Part shown: positions 1 to 11,800 of the stretch, one piece after another | Position numbering within the stretch: position 1 is the stretch's first letter | How the letters are laid out: every line of letters starts with the position of its first letter | From: Cruorifilaria tuberocauda | Taxonomy: Eukaryota; Nematoda; Chromadorea; Rhabditida; Onchocercidae | Direction of reading: 5' to 3' | DNA: 32,165 nt | NCBI GenBank assembly: GCA_013365365.1 | Contig: JABVXU010000605.1 | Span: 1 to 32,165, forward strand | The notes under the pieces: model-generated | Databases searched by the model: none | What the model saw: only the letters and a program-made list of their open reading frames with translations | Told to the model about the DNA's origin: nothing | Program-made: the position numbers and the translations under genes

Positions 1-21
1 ATTATTATTATTATTTATCAT

Positions 22-55
<34 letters not shown>

Positions 56-230
56 TATTGCTATTATTGTCATTTCTATCATTATTATTATATTGATTTT
101 ATTCGTAAAAAATTATCTATCATTATTATCATTATATTAATTTCATTTGTAACAAATTATCTATCATCACCATCATTTTTATCATTATTATTATATTAAT
201 TCCATTCGTAGTGAATTATCTATCATTCAT
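1..230. repeat. ATT-rich microsatellite with a degenerate 44-58 bp tandem unit
   Basis: The first 75 bases are nearly pure ATT/CATT. From about 88 a longer unit appears three times (around 90, 133 and 192): a TATATTgATTt..ATTCGTA block followed by AATTATCTATCAT. This looks like replication-slippage DNA with no coding content. Confidence 0.8.
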
Positions 231-889
231 TTAACCTCTTTGATAACTTTCAAATTTTGGAGAAAATATAAAATAATTTTAAAAAATACAAATGAAATTA
301 AAAAGAGAAAAAAAAGTGTGAGCATAATTAAAATGAAATTCTAATTATTCAACGATTAATAATATAACTCGAGTGTAATAAAAAATTCAAATTTAATTAT
401 CATAAAATTTACTTTAATTTATACTATCCATATTATTATATATTAACGAATTTAGCAATTAAAAAAAATAAAACTTAAATTTTCTTTTATTCTTAACTAA
501 GAAGCAAAGAATGTATAATTTTAACATATTTTTAAACTAAATTCATATTCTCACCTATTCCTTCACCTGTCCATTATAATTAACTTCCTTCATCATTTTA
601 GTTGAACTTTAGTTACCCCCAATTATCGATAATATCTCTTCAAATTACTCATTCCATATCTCTTCCTTCAATCCTCCTCTCCTACCTTATTACATTATTA
701 CCACTAATCATTCCTATTCAAATATTATAAATCATCAAAAATTTCCACGTCTTCTATGAATATTTAAATTCATCAATCACATTCTATAGTCTATTTTTCA
801 CACGAAATATAGCAAAATTACTTTAAAATTTATAAAAATTTCCCAGAATATTTTTAAAATTTCCAAAAAAAATAACGAAAATTTTTAAC

Positions 890-1112
890 ATGTATATTTA
901 TAGCCAAAATGGAAAGAACTTTATTGAAATATTATTGAAATCATGTAAATTATTCATTTATCAGGAGAAAGAGAGAGAAATGGAGAGGGGAGAGAGAGTG
1001 AGATAAAAAGAGAAATTGAATTATTATTAACATCATAATATGTATATCTAGAGCAAAAATGGAAAGATTTGTTAAAATTTTATTTAAATTATGCAAATTA
1101 TTCATTTATCAG

Positions 1113-1146
<34 letters not shown>

Positions 1147-1181
1147 AAGAAAAGTTGAATTATCATTAAAATCATTATAAT
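890..1181. repeat. Tandem duplication of a ~145 bp unit containing GA tracts
   Basis: Copy 1 is 890-1039 and copy 2 is 1040-1181. Both begin ATGTATAT, continue with CAAAATGGAAAGA, then AAATTATTCATTTATCAGGAGA, then a GA-rich stretch, then TTGAATTAT and end ATCAT..ATAAT. The copies differ mainly in the length of the GA tract and by scattered substitutions. They sit in non-coding DNA upstream of the first visible tol-1 exon. Confidence 0.85.
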
Positions 1182-1740
1182 AAGAATATTCTCTGAAATT
1201 TCAATTCTTTTTTTCATTCCTTTTTCAAAATGAATAAAAGAATAGTCAAATTTAATCTTATTTTTATTTATTTTTTTTTCGAAATCACTTTTTTTTTTCC
1301 TTAAAATTATTGATTTTCTTTTCAAATTATTTTCATTTAATGTTTATTTGCAATTTATTTTATTTTTTCTTCATTATTTATATTTTTTTTATTTCCTAAT
1401 GAAAACATTTTTCTTTTATTTTTTTGTTTACTTCGTCATTTTTGCCTAAAAGGAATTTATTTTGTGGTATGCAATCGGAAATTAATGAAGCAAAAAGAGC
1501 AGCATATAGGAGGAAACGATAAGGTTAAGAAGAGGAAATTTTATAATCTCTTTTCTCTCTAAAAATCTCTCTCTCTCTCTCTGTCCACTTTACACATTTT
1601 TACTTTGACCAAAGGTTAGTTAGTTAATAGTAATAGTTATTATAGTTAAAGAAGGTGTGATAAAGTCCCTCAAATATGTACATTATTTCGATAATAAATG
1701 AAAAATTGTTTCTCAGGTTCATTACATATAATAATTATCC

Positions 1741-1787
1741 CTCTTTCCCTCTTCCTTTCTCTCTCTCTCTCTTTCTCTTTCTCTCTG
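1741..1787. repeat. CT-rich polypyrimidine microsatellite
   Basis: Nearly uninterrupted CT/CTT run on the plus strand. Similar tracts recur at 1567-1582, 5841-5887, 11401-11449 and 18790-18818. Confidence 0.8.
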
Positions 1788-2134
1788 TGTGAAATTCTTA
1801 TTCATTGTCTTACTTCAGCATTTTGCAACAAAAAAAAAAAAATTATTCAGAATTATTATTGAATTAAATGAGAAAAAAATTAATTAATTATTTGATAAAA
1901 ATTTATCAATGAAAGAAGAAGTAAGTGAGAAAATAAATGAATAAAATAAATAAATATAAAAAGTAAAAAGTAAAAAGTAAATAATAAACAAATCGATTGA
2001 ATAAATAATTAAATAGAACAAATAGTTTAATAATTAATTAACCAAATAAATAATTAATAAAATAAATATAATAATATCAAGTGAGAAATTTTCATATTAT
2101 AAAAATTGATAAAAATAAATTTTTATCATTTCAG

Positions 2135-5100
2135 AAATGCCGGACAAAAACTTTTCCCAATTCATTACTTCATGAAGTCAGCAATTTACGATCAATTTAT
2201 TTCAATCAGCTAAATGTTCCAAATGAAAAGCTTACATTACCGGATGAATTTTTCCGAAAAAATAAACGATTGGAAAAGCTCACTATTGTAGATTGTAATT
2301 TGGAAGCTTTGCCTGATTCATTAATCTGTGATAGTCCTTATATTCAGGTAATAGTAGTAATAATAATAATTATTATTATTATAATTATTATTACTGATTA
2401 TATTATTATAATATTAGTAATAAAGTAAACAAATAAGTGATGAATATTTGATAAATATGAAAGTATGCTGAAAAAAAATTAAATTCATTTTTCTCTTCAT
2501 AAAAATTTCTCATTTCCTTTCTTGAAAAATACTTAATATTTATATTTAAATTTAATATAATAGGTAAAAGTTACTTAATATTACGGTAATAACACAGTTA
2601 ACAAAATACTTAATATTAATACTTAATACAAAATTTGCTTTTATGTATATTCATTTACCAATTGTACAGTCTTTCTTTTTTACATATTAATCATTTATAA
2701 TTTCTTTTAGCGGCGTATACTTTGTACTTATTTATTTAAAAAGTTAATTAAATTGTTTAAAATTTAATCGAATTTATTTTACTAAACTTAATCCAAATTA
2801 CTTTACTAAATTTAATCTAAATTATTTTACTTAACTTTTTAGCTAAAAAGAAAACATGATGAAAATTTTCATCGTTTCAATTTTCATTATTTCAAAATTT
2901 TTCAATTTTACAGGTCATCAATGTTTCACATAATTGGTTACGAACTGTACGTTTAAATGCCAATCTGGATGATGTTAACAGTGATAACAGTGATGATTCA
3001 ACAATATTTAAATGTAACAGCAAAGCGGAACAATTGATAATCTTCGATCTAAGCTATAATCAAATTCGAACAATTGATGACAATGATTTAATACAACTTA
3101 TTGCTATACGACAACTTTTATTAGCTAATAATCAAATTACATTAATTAGTCGTAATGCATTAAAAGCATGCGCACTACTACAACAATTACATATTGGAAA
3201 TAATAGCCTTGAAGAATTACCTGTTATGCCAGGTATGTATCACATATAGATTATTTCGTTTTTAGTTATATATAAAATACGAATATAAGTAATCCTGTAT
3301 TTAAATGTTAGATAATTTAAAGATTTCAATAATGACATTGATAAGCATGACCTCAAATGAAACTGTAATCTTTTCTTGATCAATTGATCAATCGAAGATA
3401 ACAATTTCTATCGTTTCATTTTAAAGATGCAATTAATTAATCATTGAAATACATTTTGAATAAAGAATTTGAATTAACAACCAAATGAAAAAGGGAGCAT
3501 AAAATAACAAATTATAAGAATTGAAATTAAAAATTAAAGAAATAAGCAATAAATTAAATAATTATCACTTATCATTTCAATGAAAAAAACTTAGATAACA
3601 ATGTAATAAATCAAAGTACTAATCGATAAATAATCAAAATACTAATTAATAAATAATTAAAATTAGTTTCATTCGTATTTACCTATAAAAAATCATGATC
3701 TTATTGGTATTTACCTATAAAAATCATAATATTATTCGCATTTACCTTTAAAAAATCGTAATATTACATATATTATAAAAAAAATCATAATATTAAATCA
3801 GAATATTATAAAATCATAATCATAATGTTTTAAGATAATTAAGAATTAAATAATTTTACATTCCTTCTAATAATTAAACGAATTCAATTAATATTTAAGA
3901 AAATATAGAAGGAGAAATATTTAGAAAATAAATACAAAATTAAATACAAAACATTATAAGTAATCAGAAGAATTGATGAAGTGAAATAATTAATTAATAA
4001 ATGAATATTTTTTTTTATTAATAATTAATTTTCAGAGTCACTGATTCATTTGGATGCTTCCTGGAATCGTCTCGCTATTATTCCATCAACAATAGCTAAT
4101 TTACCAAATTTACTATTTTTAAATGTTAGCGGAAATGCTATCGATGTAAACACACCATTTCCTATTATCAGTTCAACCCTTCAAACTGTTGATCTTAGTC
4201 GAAATCAATTTGAATTTATCCCAGAAAATTTATTCATAAATAGTGCACAACAATTGCAACATTTATTACTTGGCTTTAATCGAATTACACAATTGGAATC
4301 GTTATTTTTCCAGAATTATTCAAATTTACAAACGGTAAGTTCAATGTTTCATTAACAAATTATTTTTATTCAATTGTTTCAATTATTTGCTAAATTAATT
4401 AATTTATTTGATTGGTATATTTATTTGTTATTATCATTTTAAGTATAAATATTAAAACTATTTTAATTTTTGAAAAATCAAAATTTCCACCGGTTTAGAT
4501 AAACGATTTAATCAAATTTAACTTATGCTTTAATTTATCTAAGTTTAATTGATAGAAAAAAAATTTTTGAGATTTTTAAAGTTTTATACTTTTATACTGT
4601 AACAGAAACTGCATTGTTGTAATATAAATAAAAGTAAAACACAAATATATATAAGTATTTATAATTCAGAAACATTTGCTTTTTTTTCTTCCTAACAAAA
4701 GGAATATTAATTTCTAAAGTTTGATCTTTTCTCTCTTTCATTTTAATTTAATAAATTCAAATTTAAACACTCTTTTAATTTAATAAATTGAAAAAAAAGG
4801 TAATTCATTCATTCATTTTCTTCCTCTTTTCTATTTCCCAAAAATAAAAAAAAAATTAAGCAAAACTTATAAGAAAATTCAAAAGCAGTAAAACTTTAAA
4901 ATAAATCAAATATTTCATTTAACCTCGGTTAACCTTGCGGTCGTCTTTTATCGGAAAGAGAAAAATTTCTGTAAAAATGAAATCTTTCATTTCTCGAAAA
5001 ACGAAAATATCTACGAATCATTCCGCTTGAGCGCAATTAATCAGTTTACAGATCTAAACAATCAAATTGCATCGTTTTCAGTGCTAATAGTATTCTTCCG

Positions 5101-5855
5101 TAACTCCATCATTTCTTCATTCATCTATTTTAAAATGAATTATGGGAATCGATATCGATTTAAATTTCAAAATAGATTCAGAATTAAAACTATTACCGAT
5201 TATTTTTTAGCGTATTAAATCAGTAATGCAGTTTATTTTATTTTATTTATATTTATATTGCAGTGATGCAGTTTATACAGTATATTATAGTAAAAGTATG
5301 AAAATTTAAAATATCTTAAAAATTTTTGCCGATCAATTAAACTTGGGTAAATTAAAGTATAAGTTAAAATTCATCAAATTGTTTCATTAAACAATTATAT
5401 TTAAGTTATTTATTAGTATTTGATTGGTGTTTTCAATATTTTTTAAGTTTAAAAAATTCATCTGAATGAGGAAATTTTCAATTTATAACAATAAAATAAT
5501 TATTTTATACTAAATAAGCAAATATATACAAATAATAGAATATATAATTAAGAATTCAAAAAACTTGAAAATAATTAAGAAAATTAATTATAAATATAAT
5601 ATTCATTCTACTGTATTTTACACTTGTCGTTATCAAATGAAAAAAATTATTGTATTTTTAAGTTCAATGAATCATAACACAAACGGGGAGAATTATCATT
5701 ATTTATCACTGTTTACATTTCCTTTTTTTTCTCTTTCCTATAACCAACCAATTTCATTTACTTAGCAATAATATATTTTCATTGTTAAATTACAATCATC
5801 AAAGTTTATAAAATCAAATATTACAAAGAAATCTAATTTCTTTCTCTTCTTTCCT

Positions 5856-5887
<32 letters not shown>

Positions 5888-8800
5888 GTTTTTTTTATCA
5901 CTATTTAAGTCTTTTTAGAAAATGAAAAAATTTGTTATTTACTTTTCTTTTTTTAGCCATCAAATATAAACAGATCAATCACACCTAAGCAATCATATTC
6001 AAACATATTAAAAAAAATTAAATAAATTATTCATTTTCGACTGCTTTTAACTTAATTCTTTTCATAAATTTTAGATGAAGAAAGAACGAAAAATTATCTA
6101 AAATAAAAAAAGGAATTGAATAATTGAATAGCACTTAGAGGTATTAATATTTAAAATTTATTGAAATTACTGATAATTGATAAAGGTTATAGATTTGAAA
6201 TTAGAAAAGATTTATGAATAAAAAATTATATTTAAGTTATTTACTAATATTTGATTAAGAAATAAACTTGTGAATAAACAATTATATTTAACTTACTTAT
6301 TAGAATTTGATCAAGAAATAGATTTATGAATAAACAATTATGCTTAAGTTATTTATTAGCACTTGATTAGTGATTTCAATATTTTTAAGTTTAAAAAGTT
6401 ACCCAAAAACTGTTTAAATGTGTCATTTTGCCTAAAAACCTTGAAAGATATCCGTGAAATAATGGAATTATTAATGTAATTTAATTCATTTTATATCCCT
6501 CATATCAAAATTATAATCAACATGTTAAGCGTTGCTCGGAAAGTTTTGCATGGATTTGTTTACAATGTGATACGAATTAATTAAGCTTCACATCTTATGC
6601 ATAATCGGTGAAATTAAAAATTTTAAAGAGATATCATGAGAAGATAATGATGAATTTATGAGCAAAGTACAATAATTGGAAGGAACATGGAGTGTCACTA
6701 ATAAATTACAATATTTATTATTATTATTATTATTATTACCATCATTATTATTATTCTTGTTAGTATATTTTATAATGATATATTATTATTTATTATTATC
6801 ACGGTCATTTATTATCATTAATTATCAATTATCATTATTAATTATTGCTATTAATTATTGATTATGAATTGTTATTATTATTATTATCATTATTATTATT
6901 ATGATTATTATTACTATTATTATTATTATTGTTATTATGATTTTATTACTATTATTATTATTATTACTACAAAGACACTTTCATATCCTACTGCTTAGAT
7001 TTTAAATCAAAATTTTAAGTTTTAAGTAACAATAAACAAATACTAAATTAGACAATATTATTACCTTGGTAATAATGTTATTTCGTATTATTCACTTTCA
7101 TATTATTTCGTATTATTCAGTATAATAATATTATTTCGTATCATTTTCGTATTATCCTTTTCATATGTGTAATCGTTGCTTCCATCCTCAAATTTCGTAT
7201 TATATTCAAAACGAATTGAAAGAGTAAAATACTGAGAATTAAGAATATATATATATAAATCAGATATGTCGTTTTTAATATTATGCTAATCAATAATTAA
7301 AATTGCTCAATACTTGATATCTCAACCTGATTCTCAACTCAAAATATCTCACTTTCATTTCCAATATATTTAATTTTCTCATTAAAGCATGAGAAGAAGA
7401 GGATTATAAGCAACTGTATCCGTACCTCTCTTTCCGGTAGATGGATGAATCCAGAAAAAGAAGCTTATAAAATGATCAGAACTAGGATTACATTATTAAA
7501 AGTACCTCAGTATGGAATCTCTCATATAATAGTAACAATTCTAATAATATATTTTAACCATTCGATAACAAATTATTATACCTACTTAGAATTGTTTATA
7601 TGAGAGTTTCATCGAAAGTAATAAATAATAATCCGATACAGTAATAATTCATTTTATAATGAAATAAATAATAATAATAATAATAATATGTCTAGTATAA
7701 TCTATTATAATCTATTATGTCTAGTATAATCGATTTATTCCATTCTATTTCCTTTTTTCAAAATCTTTTCTTTATTTTTAAATATAATGTTTAGAAGTGA
7801 TATCCAAAAGATAAATAATTTGAAACTTTTTTAATTCAATTTCATAAAGAATTTTAAATTTGATTTAATGATTTTAATTTTTCCTCTTTTTTTTAAAATA
7901 TTTCTCATCTATCTTCAAATAACAATTTCCTATAATATCAATTGCAATTTTCTCCCTAATATCATAAATAATAGTGATTTATAATAATATATGCTACCGA
8001 ATACATATTAATTCAAGATTACATTTACTCGGATATCATAAATAGCAAAGATATCGGGATATACCAGAATAATAAGATGACCTAATCAAAACTTACTTCT
8101 AATTATTCATTTTCACTTTTATTTAATTATTCCCTAACTAAACTACAGGTATATATTAAATGTAATACTAGATTATTATATTACAATAATTATTTACACC
8201 TTATTATGAATATGTGTCACATCTACTACAAATATCATGTGGCTTTCTGATAATATCATACAATATCCATTGATCCGTTCATTTATTCATTCATTCAACC
8301 ATTCATTCATTCATTCATTCATTCATTCCTCAAATCATTCATCATTCATTCATTCCTCAATTCATCCATTCATTCATTCCTCATTCATTCATTCATTCCT
8401 CAATTCATTCAATCATTCATTCATTCATCCATTTATTCATTTCACCTTATCACTATATTAAAACCAAATTAATAAAAAGTTTAATGGAAAGCTTAATGAA
8501 AAGAATTTTTAGTATTTAAAAAAGAATTTCATTTTTTTCTTTCAACAAAATTTAAAATTATTTAACAATTTTCATACGATATAAAATGAAAAAACGAAAC
8601 GAAAGAAATTTTTATTTATAAAATTGTTCCGAGAATAATTGTTAAAAAAAAAGAAAAGAAAAACCTTGAAAATTTTCAAATGTGTTCGTTCAATAAGAAG
8701 AAAAACCAAAAAAAGACGTAAAAACTTAAAGGAAGAAAAACGTTTTTAAAAAATCAATTATAAAGTGTGAAATTTATTAAAAATAAATGGAAAGAAATCT

Positions 8801-11800
8801 TCTACAATAAAAAAATTTTCAAAAAAAGAGTTTAAAGTTTTTGAATAATTCATTAGTGATAAATTAATAATAAAGAAAAATAAAGAATAGAAATATTTCG
8901 AGATAAAAATTGAAATTTAAAAATATGAAATCTAGTAAAAAATGTAAAATTGAACAAATTGGACTTAAATTAAAACTTTAATTAAAATAATTCATTCAGT
9001 AAATAATGTAAAAGTTAGATAAAACTTATTGAAAAATAACATTTAATTAATTTTTTCATTATTCTCTTCACACATAGTATAATAAATAAATAAAAAAAGA
9101 ACGGATTGACAAAAAAATAAATTAAATTAATTTAATTAAGAGGAAATTAATTTCAGCTCGATCTTGGTTCCAATCGTATAGCAGAAATTGAAGAAGATAA
9201 TTTACAAGGCTTAATAAGTCTAACTCATTTATATCTCTCCAATAATTCAATCTATCAGATAGATATGGGTACATTTGAAGCAACATCACAACTTCAGGAA
9301 TTACATCTCGGTAAAAATTTACTAATTGAAGTACCACTTGCATTGGGACGTTTATTCAAACTTCGTCATCTCGACTTATCAAATAATCAAATCAGGTTTG
9401 TTTAAATCATTCATCCATTGGATTAACCTTGATTACTTACCTGTTTGTATAATAACGTTTTGTAATTTTCCAATTTTAAATAATATATTTCTAATTTTAT
9501 ATTAGTTAAGTTTTGATTTATTTAATTTTATTAGTTATAGATTTCTAATCCCTTCAGAAAAAAAAAAATTATCTCGAAAAGTTTCGGATAACAATTTATA
9601 ATTCCCCCCGATACCATTATCTGTTTTAGTAGATGAAAAATTATTTATCAATATATCTTAGAACAATAAACAGTACAACTTTAAGAGAAAAGGCAAACCT
9701 ACAAGTTATGAATCACTCTTTATTACTCCCGACTTCTCCCGGTATGATAGTAATAATCGAATAAATCATTCTTTATTACTCCCGAATTCATTCGGTACTG
9801 TGAAAATAATTAATCGAATCATTACTTTTTATTACTTCTAACTTTTAGTGGTATGATGAGAATAATTAGATGAATCATTCTTTGCTACTTCCGAATTCTT
9901 CCGGTATTACGAGAATTGCTACTTTTTACAACTTTTCCCCGTCTGACAGAATATTCATCCTACTTTCGACTTCTTGATTTATTCTCATTCATATTTTCTC
10001 ACAGAAATGTGATGTGATAATACTTTAGGAGTCAATATTAAAAATAGAAGACAATTACTTGAATAATTAATTAAAGAGTTAAAGTTAAGTAATTATTTAG
10101 TAAATGATTATTATATACAGTATAGATTGTAATCTAATGTTCAATTTGTGAAATAGAGTTAAATTTACGCCGTTCGTGATTGTTGAAAAAGATAGAAAGT
10201 TGATATATTTAAAGAAAATGGATCGTTTATCATTTTGGATGGATAGCCCAGGATGGCACCAAACCGATCGCTTCTCTCTTCCTTCAAATTAAATCAAACC
10301 AAAATTAACTGTCAATAAAATTGGGGATTGTTAGATATAAACAGTACCATAAATTATTCATAATTAATTAATTAACATTTTGAAATTTTCAAAAATTTCT
10401 TAAAGATTATAACTCATCTTAATGATATAGAAGTAATGGATCAAAGAAAAAGACATTTGAATTATGAAAGTTATAGAAATGTAAAAATAAAAGAAAATCA
10501 AATATATAGGATGTTACTTCACTCGTTTATTTCCTAATATCATTTAAATTTTTAAGTCTTATCATTATTATATATAATTGTATACTTATCATTATCATTA
10601 TATACTTATCACTATCATTATATACTTATAATTGTGATTTTACATGATTAAGAAATCAGTTAAATGATTTCAAACTGACGCTAATTTCTTTTATTCATTT
10701 ATTTCTTTTTTGTATTTTTTGAATTTCATTTTTTTTAAATACTATTTTCCATTTTCCTTGAAAAGGAAAAAAATGTAGAATAGTTGATTTGATAAAATGA
10801 AAAACAATAATTAATGATTTCTATTATTATCATACAGTTGATTGATAATGATAATAAAACCATTAATTATTGTTTTTCATTTCATCAAATCAGTTACCTT
10901 GCATTCTTTTAGATTTTATAATTTGAATTTCTCAAAAATTTCCTTTAAATTTAGGTTATCTTAAAATAATTACTCTTTTTCAGCAAAACCTACAAATTTC
11001 TTTTCAACAAATTGCCCCATTTGCATACGCTGAATCTTCACAAAAATAGACTTACATCGGTAAATTTCTGTTTATTTTACTTTGCTTTATTTTTTTTAAA
11101 TCATTTTCCAATTGATTCTAATAAAAAAAAGAGTGCTGAGATTTCAAGATTTATATTTATTTGATTGAAAATTTAAATTTCAAAAAAAAAAGAAAACTGC
11201 TAGATATAAACAGTATCATAAATTATTCATAATTAATTAATTAAAATTTTGAAATTTTCAAAAAATTTCTTAAAGATTAACTTATCTCAATAATATCGAT
11301 ATACTGATTCTTCATATTTTTTTTTCAACTGAAAAAAAAATGTTATTTTTCCATTTAACTGATTCGTTTGATTTTCAAATTCATCAATTTCCTCTTTTTT
11401 TCCTCTCTCGCCCTCTCTTTCTCTCTCTCTCTCTCTCTTTCCTTCTCTTATGAAAATCTTTTTTGTTAAACTTGTTGAAAGAGTTTTTCACACGATCAAA
11501 AAGTTTTTCATTTCTCTCTTTTTTCTTTTCTTATCTTGATCAATTACAGTTGAAACAGTTACTATATTCTTGTCACCATTTCACGTCAACGTGAAAAAAA
11601 AAAACGATCTTTAACGGATCCATCCGTGAACGATCATTATTCTTTTTCCTCTCTTTCATTTCATTTCTTTCTTTCTTCCTTTTTTTGAGTATTTTTTTTT
11701 CTTCCTTTTTCATTTTACCCATTTTTTTTGCCCATTAACAAACTTTAATGTAGTTTATTGACGCCAAAATTACGAGCTTTTTTCTACTTCTTTCTTTTTG

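Larger units (their letters stand above)
1..2134. other. Non-coding DNA upstream of first visible tol-1 exon (probable intron)
   Basis: No exon could be supported here on either strand. The stretch ends in a splice acceptor (tttttatcatttcag, AG at 2133-2134), so it is most likely part of an intron of the Toll receptor gene whose first exons lie to the left of the window. It holds ATT/CATT-type repeats at the left edge, a tandem duplication at 890-1181, several GA/CT tracts and otherwise very AT-rich sequence. Short open frames in it are low-complexity. Confidence 0.6.

Noticed and set aside
1098..1325. Minus-strand 75-codon frame rich in Lys then Ser-Leu
   Set aside because: It is a translation of the GA/CT microsatellite and poly-T flanks; no splice or start context.
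5027..5218. Plus-strand 63-codon frame in tol-1 intron 3
   Set aside because: Starts without ATG, has no recognisable domain and lies in the interior of the foldback element.
5565..5765. Plus-strand 66-codon frame in tol-1 intron 3
   Set aside because: Low-complexity AT-rich codons, no splice sites in phase with the neighbouring tol-1 exons.
6676..6861. Apparent leucine/isoleucine-rich membrane peptide
   Set aside because: Pure product of the ATT microsatellite.
8237..8461. Histidine/serine/phenylalanine-repeat protein
   Set aside because: Product of the CATT tetranucleotide array in an intron.
9122..9343. Minus-strand 73-codon frame
   Set aside because: Antisense shadow of tol-1 exon 4, whose plus-strand frame is a clear LRR.
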